Of a stretch of 32,998 nt of DNA, positions 1 through 8,112 are shown one piece after another. The stretch covers positions 1-32,998 of the forward strand of contig JAFSJZ010000005.1 in the NCBI GenBank assembly GCA_017449185.1, read 5' to 3'. The DNA is from Oscillospiraceae bacterium (lineage in GTDB: Bacteria; Bacillota; Clostridia; Oscillospirales; Oscillospiraceae). The stretch's first letter is position 1; the number at the start of each line of letters is the position of its first letter. The position numbers and the translations under genes were made by a program. The notes below the pieces were generated by a model that had not been told where the DNA came from, searched no databases, and worked only from the letters and a program-made list of their open reading frames with translations.

Positions 1-5
1 ACAAT

Positions 6-374
6 ATGGCACGTATAGCCGGCGTTGACCTGCCCAAGGACAAGAGAATCGAAATCGGTCTCACTTACGTCTACGGTATCGGCAGAACCAGCGCGAAGAA
101 GATCCTGGAGATGACCGGGATCAACCCCGACACCAGAGTCAAGAACCTCACCGACGAGGAAGAGAGCAAGCTGCGCGAGTGCATCGACCACAACTTTATC
201 GTTGAGGGCGACCTGCGCCGCCAGACCGCGCTGGACATCAAGCGCCTCACCGAGATCGGCTGCTATCGCGGCCAGCGCCATCGCCGCGGCCTGCCCGTCC
301 GCGGACAGAGAAGCAAGACCAACGCGCGTACCCGCAAGGGCCCGAAACGCACCATCGCGAATAAGAAGAAGTAA
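6..374 (+). CDS. rpsM: 30S ribosomal protein S13
   Basis: This 122-aa protein has the usual bacterial S13 length. It opens [10 protein letters not shown] and has the helix-two-turn-helix region [12 protein letters not shown] near residues 23-34. The basic C-terminal tail includes [20 protein letters not shown] and ends in lysines. S13 sits in the head of the 30S subunit and contacts the 50S subunit and P-site tRNA. The gene starts 6 bases into the window, so its ribosome binding site is cut off. It is followed 15 bp later by rpsK, in the conserved order rpsM-rpsK-rpsD-rpoA-rplQ. Confidence 0.98.
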   Translation: MARIAGVDLPKDKRIEIGLTYVYGIGRTSAKKILEMTGINPDTRVKNLTDEEESKLRECIDHNFIVEGDLRRQTALDIKRLTEIGCYRGQRHRRGLPVRGQRSKTNARTRKGPKRTIANKKK

Positions 375-389
375 GGAGGGATATGAATC

Positions 390-791
390 ATGGCAGCGAA
401 CACCAAGAAGAAAGTCGTCAGAACGCGCCGTCGCGAGCGCAAGAACATTGAAAAGGGCCAGGTCCATATCAGCTCTTCCTTCAACAACACCATGGTCACC
501 ATCACCGACACGCAGGGCAATGCCATTTCCTGGGCGTCCGCGGGCGGTCTCGGTTTCCGTGGCAGCAAGAAGTCTACCCCCTTTGCCGCGCAGACTGCGG
601 CTGAGACTGCCGCCAAGGCAGCCATGGAGCATGGCCTGAAGACCGTCGAGGTCTTCGTCAGGGGCCCCGGCTCGGGTCGTGAAGCCGCTATCCGCGCGCT
701 GCAGACCGCCGGTCTCGAAGTCACGATGATCAAGGACGTCACCCCCATCCCCCACAACGGCTGCCGTCCTCCGAAGCGTCGTCGCGTCTAA
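390..791 (+). CDS. rpsK: 30S ribosomal protein S11
   Basis: This 133-aa protein matches S11 in length and motifs. [12 protein letters not shown] lies near residues 29-40, [20 protein letters not shown] follows, and the C-terminus [12 protein letters not shown] is characteristic. S11 forms part of the 30S platform near the 3' end of 16S rRNA. AAGGAGGG at 373-380 provides the ribosome binding site. It lies between rpsM and rpsD in a co-directional operon. Confidence 0.98.
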   Translation: MAANTKKKVVRTRRRERKNIEKGQVHISSSFNNTMVTITDTQGNAISWASAGGLGFRGSKKSTPFAAQTAAETAAKAAMEHGLKTVEVFVRGPGSGREAAIRALQTAGLEVTMIKDVTPIPHNGCRPPKRRRV

Positions 792-809
792 TAAGGGAGG
801 TAACTGAAA

Positions 810-1436
810 ATGGCAAGATATACCGATGCAGTATGCCGTCAGTGCCGCAGAGAAGGTCAGAAGCTCTTCCTCAAGGGCGACCGCTGCTACACCGACAAGT
901 GCGCGATGAACAACCGCGCTTTCGCCCCCGGCCAGCACGGCCAGGGCCGCAGCAAGAACTCCGAGTACGGCCAGCAGCTTCGTGAGAAGCAGAAGGCCAA
1001 GCGCTTCTACGGCGTGCTCGAGAGCCAGTTCCGCAGCTACTTTGAGATGGCCGAGCGCCGTCAGGGCCAGACCGGCGAGAACCTTCTCGCTATCCTCGAG
1101 AGCCGTCTGGACAACGTCGTTTACCGTCTGGGCTTCGCGATGAGCCGCGCCGAGGCGCGTCAGCTCGTCAGCCACGGCCACTTCACCGTCAACGGCCGCA
1201 AGGTCAACATCCCCAGCTATCAGGTGAAGCCGGGCATGGTCGTCGCCCTCAAGGAGAGCAGCCGCGGGATCGAAAAGCTCAAGGCCAACATCGAGGCCAA
1301 CGCATTCCGCCCCGCCCCCAAGTGGCTTGAGTATGATGCGAGCAATTTCGCAGGCAAGGTCGTCGCCGTCCCCACCAAGGAGGACATCGATCTGCCCATC
1401 GAGGAACACCTCATCGTCGAGTTGTACTCCAAGTAA
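810..1436 (+). CDS. rpsD: 30S ribosomal protein S4, zinc-binding (four-Cys) form
   Basis: This 208-aa protein is a full-length S4, a primary 16S rRNA binder that nucleates 30S assembly. Its N-terminus carries four cysteines at residues 9, 12, 26 and 31 (C-X2-C-X13-C-X4-C), so it is the C+ zinc-binding form rather than the cysteine-free paralogue many Firmicutes also carry. The S4 RNA-binding domain follows, with [20 protein letters not shown] near residue 93 onward and [10 protein letters not shown]. Ribosome binding site AAGGGAGG lies at about 792-799. In many bacteria S4 represses its own operon; no specific control structure was identified here. Confidence 0.98.
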   Translation: MARYTDAVCRQCRREGQKLFLKGDRCYTDKCAMNNRAFAPGQHGQGRSKNSEYGQQLREKQKAKRFYGVLESQFRSYFEMAERRQGQTGENLLAILESRLDNVVYRLGFAMSRAEARQLVSHGHFTVNGRKVNIPSYQVKPGMVVALKESSRGIEKLKANIEANAFRPAPKWLEYDASNFAGKVVAVPTKEDIDLPIEEHLIVELYSK

Positions 1437-1513
1437 TCAGTCACCCTCAGGTAAGATCAACCATCGCGGCGCCCCTTTGAGGCGCAAACATGTTAAGGAG
1501 GGTATTGTACTAT

Positions 1514-2464
1514 ATGATTGAAATCAAGAAGCCGCGTATCGAGTGCATCGAGACCCCCACGGACAGCTCCTACGGCAAGTATGTCGTCGAGCCCCTGGAG
1601 CGCGGCTACGGCACAACGCTTGGCAACTCGCTTCGCAGGGTTCTTCTCTCTTCGCTGCCCGGCACCGCATGCACCAGCATCAAGATCGCCGGCATCCAGC
1701 ATGAGTTTTCCACCATCCCCGGCGTGAAGGAAGACGTGACCGAGATCGTTCTGAACGTCAAGAGCATCATCGCCCGTCTCCACAGCGCCGAGCCCAAGAC
1801 CGTCTACATCGAGGCCTCGGGCGAAGGCGTCATCACCGCCGGAGACATCAAGGCGGACGCCGAGGTGGAGATTCTCAATCCCGAACAGCCGATCGCGACC
1901 CTCGGTCCCGACGGCGCGCTCAACATGGAGCTCGTCCTCGACCACGGCCGCGGCTATGTTCCCGCCGAGAAGAACAAGAATCCTCAGATGCCGATCGGCA
2001 CGATCCCGGTCGACTCCATCTACACCCCGGTGCTGAAGGTCAATTACACGGTCGAGAACACCCGCGTGGGCAACCAGACCGACTTTGACAAGCTGACCAT
2101 CGAGGTCTGGACGGACAAGACCATGACCGCGCGCGACGCCGTCTCGCTCGGCGCCAAGATCCTGTGCGACCACTTCACGCTTTTCACCGACCTCTCCGAC
2201 ACCGCCGGCATGAACTCCATCGTCGTCGACCGCGTCGAGAAGGAGCCTGACACCATGCTCAAGATGTCCATCGAAGAGCTGGATCTGTCCGTGAGAAGCT
2301 TCAACTGCCTCAAACGCGCGAACATCAATACTGTCGAGGACCTGATCAGCAAGACTCAGGACGAGATGATCAAGGTCCGCAACCTCGGCCGCAAGTCCCT
2401 CGAAGAGGTCGAGCACAAGCTCACCATGATGGGGCTCTCGCTGGCAAGCGAGGACAACCAGTAA
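1514..2464 (+). CDS. rpoA: DNA-directed RNA polymerase alpha subunit
   Basis: This 316-aa protein is the alpha subunit that dimerises to start RNA polymerase assembly and contacts upstream promoter DNA and activators. The N-terminal domain contains [20 protein letters not shown] near residues 31-50. The C-terminal helix-hairpin-helix domain contains [17 protein letters not shown] and [15 protein letters not shown] 1514 is chosen over an in-frame ATG at 1490 because AAGGAGGG at 1495-1502 is 11 nt upstream of 1514, and the protein then starts [10 protein letters not shown], as expected for alpha. The 77-bp spacer after rpsD holds only a weak 5-bp hairpin (1469-1485). Confidence 0.97.
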   Translation: MIEIKKPRIECIETPTDSSYGKYVVEPLERGYGTTLGNSLRRVLLSSLPGTACTSIKIAGIQHEFSTIPGVKEDVTEIVLNVKSIIARLHSAEPKTVYIEASGEGVITAGDIKADAEVEILNPEQPIATLGPDGALNMELVLDHGRGYVPAEKNKNPQMPIGTIPVDSIYTPVLKVNYTVENTRVGNQTDFDKLTIEVWTDKTMTARDAVSLGAKILCDHFTLFTDLSDTAGMNSIVVDRVEKEPDTMLKMSIEELDLSVRSFNCLKRANINTVEDLISKTQDEMIKVRNLGRKSLEEVEHKLTMMGLSLASEDNQ

Positions 2465-2483
2465 GTAAGGAGGAAATGCACTT

Positions 2484-2825
2484 ATGCCCGGAACAAGAAA
2501 GCTCGGCAAGCCGACCGATCAGCGCATGGCGATGCTCCGTCAGCAGGTCACCGATTTTCTGGATAAAGGCCGGATGGAGACCACCGTCACCCGCGCCAAG
2601 GAGATCGCTCCTCTGGCCGAGAAGATGATCACGCTCGGCAAGGCGGCGGACCTCGCGTCCTACCGTCAGATGCTCAGCTTCATCACCCGCGAGGATGTGG
2701 CGAAGAAGGTCAAGTCCGAGCTCGCCGGCAAGTATGCCGAGCGCAGCGGCGGCTACACCCGCATCACCCGTATCGGCACCCGCCGCGGCGACGCCGCCGA
2801 GATGGCCGTCATCGAGCTGGTCTGA
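2484..2825 (+). CDS. rplQ: 50S ribosomal protein L17
   Basis: This 113-aa protein has the typical bacterial L17 length. It starts [20 protein letters not shown] and ends [20 protein letters not shown] followed by VIELV, as L17 does. L17 binds 23S rRNA near the polypeptide exit region. Ribosome binding site AAGGAGGA at 2467-2474. It is the last gene of the operon and is followed directly by an intrinsic terminator, which supports the operon end. Confidence 0.97.
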   Translation: MPGTRKLGKPTDQRMAMLRQQVTDFLDKGRMETTVTRAKEIAPLAEKMITLGKAADLASYRQMLSFITREDVAKKVKSELAGKYAERSGGYTRITRIGTRRGDAAEMAVIELV

Positions 2826-2852
2826 AAAGATCATCGGAAAACGAATACAGTT

Positions 2853-2890
2853 AAAAGCCCGAAGGGATCTCCCCTTTGGGCTTTTGATTT
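2853..2890 (+). terminator. Intrinsic terminator of the rpsM-rplQ operon
   Basis: The arms at 2853-2865 and 2873-2885 pair over 13 bp with one G-U pair around a 7-nt loop. The 3' arm ends in CTTTT and runs into GATTTTG. It lies 28 bp after the rplQ stop. Confidence 0.85.
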
Positions 2891-2906
2891 TGCCCCCAAA
2901 AGGCTT

Positions 2907-2967
2907 CCCCGCGCACGGGGAATTGCGGCTCGCCGCTGCCGGGGGCAGAATAAGGCGGGCCGCAATT
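2907..2967. repeat. GC-rich nested hairpins downstream of rplQ
   Basis: CCCC (2907-2910) and GGGG (2917-2920) form a short hairpin. AATTGCGGC (2921-2929) pairs perfectly with GCCGCAATT (2959-2967) and encloses CTGCC/GGCAG (2936-2940/2944-2948). No credible gene covers this stretch. From 2968 to 3089 only GC-rich sequence without a recognised feature is seen. Confidence 0.55.
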
Positions 2968-3089
2968 TCCGCAGCCGCGCCGCTTTGCGGGCAGGTTTTC
3001 ATGCCTGCACGCAAACGGCATTTGCGGCAAGGCGGACAGGGGGACCGCTTGCGGTGGATGAGGTCTTATCGTATTCCCAACCTGCTGGG

Positions 3090-3129
3090 TGTCCATTTTC
3101 TCTTTGCACGTGCAAAGAGAAAGTGGACA
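3090..3129. repeat. 40-bp near-perfect palindrome
   Basis: Bases 3090-3109 pair with 3110-3129, centred on GCACGTGC. All 20 positions pair, with a single G-T at 3096/3123. The arm core TTTCTCTTTGCA resembles the arms of the repeats at 3188-3365. A further hairpin, GGGGAAGA/TCTTCCCC (3152-3159/3168-3175), follows directly. Confidence 0.85.
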
Positions 3130-3187
3130 AAAAGAGAAAGCACGCCAAAGGGGGGAAGATTCCGAATTCTTCCCCTCCCTTGTGTCC

Positions 3188-3237
3188 TTCTCTTTCCCCC
3201 TTTCTCTTGGACACGCAAGAGAAAGGGGAGCGTCCCC
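3188..3237. repeat. Palindromic direct repeat, copy A
   Basis: This 50-bp unit matches 3316-3365 at 47 of 50 positions. It contains a perfect 13-bp inverted repeat (3197-3209/3216-3228, arm CCCCTTTCTCTTG) around a 6-nt loop. The size and structure fit a REP/MITE-like intergenic element. A half-palindrome related to 3090-3129 lies at about 3246-3262. Confidence 0.85.
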
Positions 3238-3315
3238 CCCGTCCCTCGCACGCGCAAAGAGAAAATGAAAACTGACCAGTTCGAAAAACGCACAGGTCGT
3301 ATCCATCAAATGTCG

Positions 3316-3365
3316 TTCTCTTTCCCCCTTTCTTTTGGACAAGCAAGAGAAAGGGGAGCGTCTCC
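3316..3365. repeat. Palindromic direct repeat, copy B
   Basis: This is the second copy of the 50-bp unit. Its stem is 3325-3337/3344-3356 with one G-T pair and the loop GACAAG, compared with GACACG in copy A. It differs from copy A at unit positions 19, 27 and 48. Confidence 0.85.
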
Positions 3366-3410
3366 CCGCCCGCTTGTGAAACATTTGCCTATTTGTCACC
3401 CGGGCGGAGA

Positions 3411-3439
3411 TTGACAATCCCCCCGGCATTGATTAAGAT
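3411..3439 (+). promoter_or_regulatory. Sigma-A type promoter of the ABC importer operon
   Basis: TTGACA at 3411-3416, a 17-bp spacer, then TAAGAT at 3434-3439. The first gene starts at 3484, which gives a leader of about 38 nt. Confidence 0.8.
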
Positions 3440-3483
3440 GAAATCAAAGCCCCGCATAAAACGAAAAGCAGGTGGTTTGCAAG

Positions 3484-4596
3484 ATGAAAGTCGTATTGGA
3501 ACACCTCACGAAACGCTTCCCCAGCCGCAATAAAAAGGACAAGAGCGAGGTCGTTGCGGTCAACGACATGTCCTTCGAGATCCCCGACGGCAAGCTCGTC
3601 GGCCTGCTCGGCCCCTCCGGATGCGGCAAGAGCACCGCGCTGAACCTCATCAGCGGCCTCGAAACGCCGACGGAAGGAAAGATCTTCTTCGGCGAGGACG
3701 ACGTGACGAAGCTGCCGCCCGAGCGGCGCGGCGTGGGTCTCGTTTTCCAGAACTACGCGCTCTACCCGCATCTGACCGTGCGGCAGAACATCCTCTTCCC
3801 GCTGCAGAACCTGCGCGGCGAGGCCAAGCTCCCCAAGGAGGTCATGGAGGAGAAGGTGCTCGAGGCGGCGAAGCTCGTGCAGATCGAGCAGCTGCTCGAG
3901 CGCAAACCGAGCGAGATGTCCGGCGGTCAGCAGCAGCGCGTGGCCATCGCCCGCGCGCTCGTGAAGATGCCGCGCGTGCTCCTGCTCGACGAGCCGCTGT
4001 CGAACCTCGATGCGAGATTGCGCCTGCAGACCCGCGAGGAGATCCGCCGCATCCAGCGCGAGACCGGCGTCACCACGGTCTTCGTCACGCACGACCAGGA
4101 GGAGGCAATGAGCATCTCCGACGTGATCGTCGTGATGAAGGACGGCGTCCTGCAGCAGACCGGCAAGCCGCAGGAGGTCTACAACGACCCGGACAACCTC
4201 TTCGTGGCAAAGTTCCTGGGCACCCCGCCGATCAACGTCTTCGACGGCTCGGTGCGCGGCGGCACGCTCTTCATCGGCGAGGACGCCGTGATGAAAGTGC
4301 AGGGCGTCGCGGACGGGCCCTATACCGTCGGCGTCCGGCCCGAGGCTTTCCGCGTGCGCGACGACGGCCCGCTGTGCTGCGCGCTCGAGACCGTAGAGGT
4401 CATGGGCCGCGACACGACGATCATCTCGACGCACCCGGCCATGCAGGGCGTGTCGATCCGCTCGGTCATCAGCGCCGAATACGCCGAGGGCGTCGGCGGC
4501 GAAACGGTGCGCTTCTACCTCAAGACCGCCAAGGTGCACCTCTTCGACCCCGAGAGCGGCGCGCGCGTGCGCTTTGCCGAGGCCGAGGCGCTTTGA
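3484..4596 (+). CDS. ABC transporter ATP-binding protein, MalK/UgpC/MsmX type
   Basis: This 370-aa protein is the ATPase of a carbohydrate uptake (CUT1-like) ABC importer. Walker A GPSGCGKST is at residues 43-51, the Q-loop VFQNYALYPH near 87-96, the signature MSGGQ at 145-149, Walker B LLLDEP ending at 171 and the H-loop histidine at 203. A roughly 130-residue C-terminal regulatory (TOBE/OB) domain with VGVRPEAFRV follows, as in MalK. ATG 3484 is preferred to the in-frame GTG 3472 because AGGTGG at 3469-3474 is well spaced for it and the protein then starts at the usual MKVVLEHLTKRF. It is the first of four co-directional genes. Confidence 0.93.
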   Translation: MKVVLEHLTKRFPSRNKKDKSEVVAVNDMSFEIPDGKLVGLLGPSGCGKSTALNLISGLETPTEGKIFFGEDDVTKLPPERRGVGLVFQNYALYPHLTVRQNILFPLQNLRGEAKLPKEVMEEKVLEAAKLVQIEQLLERKPSEMSGGQQQRVAIARALVKMPRVLLLDEPLSNLDARLRLQTREEIRRIQRETGVTTVFVTHDQEEAMSISDVIVVMKDGVLQQTGKPQEVYNDPDNLFVAKFLGTPPINVFDGSVRGGTLFIGEDAVMKVQGVADGPYTVGVRPEAFRVRDDGPLCCALETVEVMGRDTTIISTHPAMQGVSIRSVISAEYAEGVGGETVRFYLKTAKVHLFDPESGARVRFAEAEAL

Positions 4597-4607
4597 GGGC
4601 TCAAGCG

Positions 4608-5501
4608 ATGAACAACAGAAGCTATAAGGGCTGGCTCTATCTGCTGCCGGCCATCCTCTTCCTCGGGGCCTTCATGGTCTATCCGCTCGTGGACGTGTTC
4701 GTCTACTCCTTCGAGGAGGGCTACAACTCCGCCTCGCAGAGCTTTTTCGGCACGGGTCTGTACAACTACGGTTATGTGCTGCGCGACGAGTACTTTCTGC
4801 GCGCGCTGAAGAACACCTTCCTGCTTGTGATCATCACGGTGCCGCTCTCGACGGGCCTCGCGCTGCTGATCTCGGTGGCGCTCAATTCGATCAAGAAGCT
4901 GCGCGAGCTGTTCCAGACCATCTACTTCCTGCCCTACGTCACGAACACGCTGGCCGTCGGCCTGGTGTTCATGATCCTGTTCAAGAAGACCGCCTACACC
5001 GAGGGCCTGGTCAACATGGTCATCAACTTCTTCGGTTCGCCCTCGATCGACTTCATCAACGGGCCGTACTGGGCCAAGATGTTCGTACTGTGCTTCTACA
5101 CGATCTGGGTCGTGCTGCCCTTCAAGATCCTGATCCTCACGAGCGCGCTGGCCTCCGTGCGCCAGGACTTCTACAACGCCGCGCGGCTCGACGCCACGCC
5201 CAAGTGGCGCGTGTTCACACGCATCACGCTGCCGATGATCTCCCCGCAGCTGTTCTATCTCATCATCACGGGCTTCATCGGCGCCTTCAAGGCCTACAGC
5301 GACGCGGTCGCCATCTTCGGCATCGATCTCAACGCCGCCGGCATGAACACGATCGTGGGCTACGTCTACGACATGCTCTACGGCAACGGCGGCGGCTGGC
5401 CGTCCTACGCCTCGGCCGCGGCGATCATCCTCTTCGCGATCGTGCTGACGATCACCTGCATCAACCTGCTCGTGAGCCGCAAGCACGTCTACTACGTCTA
5501 A
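4608..5501 (+). CDS. Carbohydrate ABC transporter permease, MalF/UgpA type
   Basis: This 297-aa integral membrane protein has about six hydrophobic segments, starting with WLYLLPAILFLGAFMVYPLV at residues 9-28. The cytoplasmic EAA loop that docks on the ATPase is at about residues 190-212 (NAARLDATPKWRVFTRITLP). It starts 11 bp after the ATPase stop; the upstream GAGGG overlaps that stop and serves as ribosome binding site. It should heterodimerise with the next gene product. The substrate cannot be read from the sequence. Confidence 0.92.
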   Translation: MNNRSYKGWLYLLPAILFLGAFMVYPLVDVFVYSFEEGYNSASQSFFGTGLYNYGYVLRDEYFLRALKNTFLLVIITVPLSTGLALLISVALNSIKKLRELFQTIYFLPYVTNTLAVGLVFMILFKKTAYTEGLVNMVINFFGSPSIDFINGPYWAKMFVLCFYTIWVVLPFKILILTSALASVRQDFYNAARLDATPKWRVFTRITLPMISPQLFYLIITGFIGAFKAYSDAVAIFGIDLNAAGMNTIVGYVYDMLYGNGGGWPSYASAAAIILFAIVLTITCINLLVSRKHVYYV

Positions 5502-5515
5502 AGAGGAGGGGCGAC

Positions 5516-6379
5516 ATGGATTACGAAAAGATCGAAGCCTCCGCCGCGCGCCGCGCGCGTGCCGGAAAGAGCCTGACTTATCTCTTCCTCGCGATTTGGG
5601 CGCTGATCGTGCTCTTCCCCTTCTACTGGATGCTGCTGACCTCGATCAAGAGCTACGGTGCCTACAACACCGAATACGTTCCGAAGTTCTTTACGCTCGC
5701 CCCGACGCTTCAGAACTACGCCGAGGCCTTTACGGCGGTGCCGCTGGGCAAGTACTTCCTCAACACGGTGATCTTCACGCTCGTCACGACGGTCCTCATG
5801 CTGATCGTGACGGTGCTCGCGGCCTTCGCCTTCTCGCGGCTGGATTTCCGCGGCAAGGACCTGCTCTTCACCTTCTTCCTCGCGCTGATGATGATCCCGG
5901 GCGAGCTCGTGGTCATCACCAACTTCCAGACCATCACAAACGCGGGTCTGCGCAACACCTTCGCGGGCTTGATCCTGCCCTCGGTGACCTCGGTGTTCTA
6001 TATCTATCTGCTCAAGGAAAACTTTGAGCAGATCCCCGACGAGCTCTACCGCGCCGCCAAGGTCGACGGCAGCACGGATTTCCGTTATCTCACGCGCGTC
6101 ATGATCCCGATCTGCCGCCCGACGATCATCACGGTCACGATCCTCAAGGTCATCGAATGCTGGAACTCCTTCGTCTGGCCGCGCCTGATCACCGACGACA
6201 CGAACTATTTTCTCGTGTCCAACGGCATCCAGGCCATCCGTGAAAACGGCTTCGGCCGCGAGAACATCCCCGCCATGATGGCGGCGGTCGTCGTGATCTC
6301 CGTGCCGCTGATCGTGCTGTTCCTGATCTTCCGCAAGAAGATCATGGCCGGCGTTTCGAGAGGAGGCACGAAGGGATGA
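5516..6379 (+). CDS. Carbohydrate ABC transporter permease, MalG/UgpE type
   Basis: This 287-aa permease has about six membrane segments and the EAA loop LYRAAKVDGSTDFRYLTRVM at about residues 178-197. The first membrane segment, around residues 21-41, ends FPFYWMLLTS, typical of MalG-like partners. Ribosome binding site AGAGGAGGGG at 5502-5511. Its TGA overlaps the ATG of the binding-protein gene (ATGA at 6376-6379), so the two are probably translationally coupled. Confidence 0.93.
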   Translation: MDYEKIEASAARRARAGKSLTYLFLAIWALIVLFPFYWMLLTSIKSYGAYNTEYVPKFFTLAPTLQNYAEAFTAVPLGKYFLNTVIFTLVTTVLMLIVTVLAAFAFSRLDFRGKDLLFTFFLALMMIPGELVVITNFQTITNAGLRNTFAGLILPSVTSVFYIYLLKENFEQIPDELYRAAKVDGSTDFRYLTRVMIPICRPTIITVTILKVIECWNSFVWPRLITDDTNYFLVSNGIQAIRENGFGRENIPAMMAAVVVISVPLIVLFLIFRKKIMAGVSRGGTKG

Positions 6380-8028
6380 GACGATTCAAACGGCCCCTGG
6401 CGCTGCTGCTGTGCGCGCTGTGCCTGCTCTCTCTCACAGCCTGCCACGGCACGCTGCGCAGCCGGGACGAGGACCTCTCCGCCGCGGCGGAGACGCTCTA
6501 CACCCTGCCGGAGGACTTCGATACCTCCCGCAGCTATGAGATCAGCTTCTGGGCCAAGAGCGACAACAACAAGGTGCAGACCGCAATCTACGTGCAGGCG
6601 ATCGAGGACTTCGAGAAGCTCTATCCGAACATCCGCGTCCGGCTCAAGCAGTATTTCGACTACGGCCGGATCTATCAAGATGTCATCACCAATATCTCCA
6701 CCGGCACGACGCCCAACGTCTGCATCACTTATCCCGACCACATCGCCACCTATCTCAGCGGCGCGGACACGGTCGTGCCGCTCGACGGGCTGATCGCGGA
6801 TACGCGCTACGGTCTCGGCGGGAGCGAGCTGCGCTTCGACTCCCCGCGCGCCGACGAGATCATCCCGCAGTTTCTGCACGAGGGAAAGATCGGCGGCGTT
6901 CAGTACGCGATCCCCTACATGCGCTCGACCGAGGCCTGCTACATCAACAAGACCCTGGTGGAAAAGCTCGGCTATACGCTGCCCGAGGTCCTCACCTGGG
7001 ACTTCGTGTGGGAGGTCTCCGAGGCGGCGATGAAGCAAAACGACGACGGCACTTACGTCCTCAACGGCCAGAAGGTCATGAAACCCTTCATCTACAAGTC
7101 CTCGGACAACATGATGATCCAGATGCTGCGCCAGAAGGACGCGCCGTACTCCAAGCCGAACGGCGAGGTGCTGATCTTCAACGATGTGACGCGCTCGCTG
7201 CTCCATACCGTGTCCGAGCACGCCGCCCACGGGGCCTTCACGACCTTCAAGCACGACAGCTATCCCGGCAACTTCTTCAACGCGGGCCAGTGCCTTTTCG
7301 CGATCGACTCCACCGCCGGCGCGACCTGGATGGGCAGCGAGGCGCCCCTGATGGACATCAGCGCGGATAACGTCGTTTCCTTTGAGACCGAGGTCATGAT
7401 GATCCCGCAGTTCGACGTCGGGCACCCGCAGATGATCTCGCAGGGCCCCTCGATCTGTGTGTTCAACAAGAGCGACGAACAGGAGGTGCTCGCCTCCTGG
7501 CTCTTCGCCCAGTATCTGCTGACCAACGAGGTGCAGATCGCCTACGCCGAGACCGAGGGCTACGTTCCCGTCACAGCCAAGGCACAGGAGAGCGCGGAAT
7601 ATCAGGACTATCTCGCCCGCTGCGGCGAGGACAACGATCTGCACTACGACGTAAAGATCAAGGCCTCGAAACTGCTGCTCGACAATGTGGAGTACACCTT
7701 CACCACGCCCGTGTTCAACGGCTCCGCCTCCCTGCGCAACGCCGCCGGCGCGCTCATCGACGATGTAACCATCGCGCCGCGCCGCAAAAAGACCGTGGAC
7801 GACGCCTATCTCGACAAGCTCTTTTCTGACGTCACCTCGCTCAACCGCCTCGACATGATCGCGGTCAGCGCCGACGAGATCGGCGACGGCGAGACGCCGG
7901 CCGAGACTGAAGCGGGACCGCTCCCCACGACCGCGGTGGCGCTGCTTGCGACGCTCGGCACCGTCTGGGTGCTCATCGGCGTCTATGCGCTCTCCCAGGT
8001 GATGGAGGAGAGGAGAAAAAAAGATTAG
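6376..8028 (+). CDS. ABC transporter substrate-binding lipoprotein with C-terminal membrane segment
   Basis: This 550-aa extracellular solute-binding protein (family 1 type) has a basic N-terminus, a hydrophobic core and the lipobox LTAC, with the lipidated cysteine at residue 23. Within the mature domain, EISFWAKSDNNKVQTAIYVQ and the downstream MRSTEACYINKTLVEKLGY fit sugar-binding proteins of CUT1 systems. It is about 100 residues longer than many relatives. The last 40 residues hold a hydrophobic stretch (about 520-540, TTAVALLATLGTVWVLIGVY) followed by EERRKKD, which looks like a second membrane anchor. It is the last gene of the importer operon. Substrate unknown; an oligosaccharide is plausible. 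Confidence 0.9.
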   Translation: MRRFKRPLALLLCALCLLSLTACHGTLRSRDEDLSAAAETLYTLPEDFDTSRSYEISFWAKSDNNKVQTAIYVQAIEDFEKLYPNIRVRLKQYFDYGRIYQDVITNISTGTTPNVCITYPDHIATYLSGADTVVPLDGLIADTRYGLGGSELRFDSPRADEIIPQFLHEGKIGGVQYAIPYMRSTEACYINKTLVEKLGYTLPEVLTWDFVWEVSEAAMKQNDDGTYVLNGQKVMKPFIYKSSDNMMIQMLRQKDAPYSKPNGEVLIFNDVTRSLLHTVSEHAAHGAFTTFKHDSYPGNFFNAGQCLFAIDSTAGATWMGSEAPLMDISADNVVSFETEVMMIPQFDVGHPQMISQGPSICVFNKSDEQEVLASWLFAQYLLTNEVQIAYAETEGYVPVTAKAQESAEYQDYLARCGEDNDLHYDVKIKASKLLLDNVEYTFTTPVFNGSASLRNAAGALIDDVTIAPRRKKTVDDAYLDKLFSDVTSLNRLDMIAVSADEIGDGETPAETEAGPLPTTAVALLATLGTVWVLIGVYALSQVMEERRKKD

Positions 8029-8030
8029 GC

Positions 8031-8058
8031 TTGATTTAGCGGCCAAAACCAGTATAAT
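8031..8058 (+). promoter_or_regulatory. Promoter of the repeat lipoprotein gene
   Basis: TTGATT at 8031-8036, a 16-bp spacer, then TATAAT at 8053-8058. The start codon is at 8113, giving a leader of about 48 nt with AAAAAAGGAG just before it. The promoter lies immediately after the preceding gene, suggesting separate transcription of the lipoprotein. Confidence 0.75.
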
Positions 8059-8112
8059 GAAATTGTTCAAAACCCTTTTGCAGACGAAAAAAGTGAAAAA
8101 AGGAGCAACGAC

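Noticed and set aside
1493-2509. Long open frame antisense to rpoA
   Set aside because: It is a mirror of the GC-rich rpoA codon pattern, has no plausible ribosome binding site or known motifs, and lies wholly across a certain gene.
3188-3365. CRISPR array
   Set aside because: Only two repeat copies, 128 bp apart, each itself a long hairpin; no regular spacers and no cas genes.
2851-3429. Several overlapping frames in the rplQ downstream spacer
   Set aside because: They translate the palindromic repeats in every frame (recurrent FARAKRKW-like strings), lack ribosome binding sites and cover no conserved domain.
6205-8070. 621-codon open frame antisense to the binding-protein gene
   Set aside because: Its translation is dominated by Arg/Asp/Val/Gly repeats typical of the complement of GC-rich coding DNA, and it opposes a well-supported gene.
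8029-8112. Riboswitch before the repeat lipoprotein
   Set aside because: The leader is about 48 nt with no stable stem; only promoter elements and a ribosome binding site are visible.
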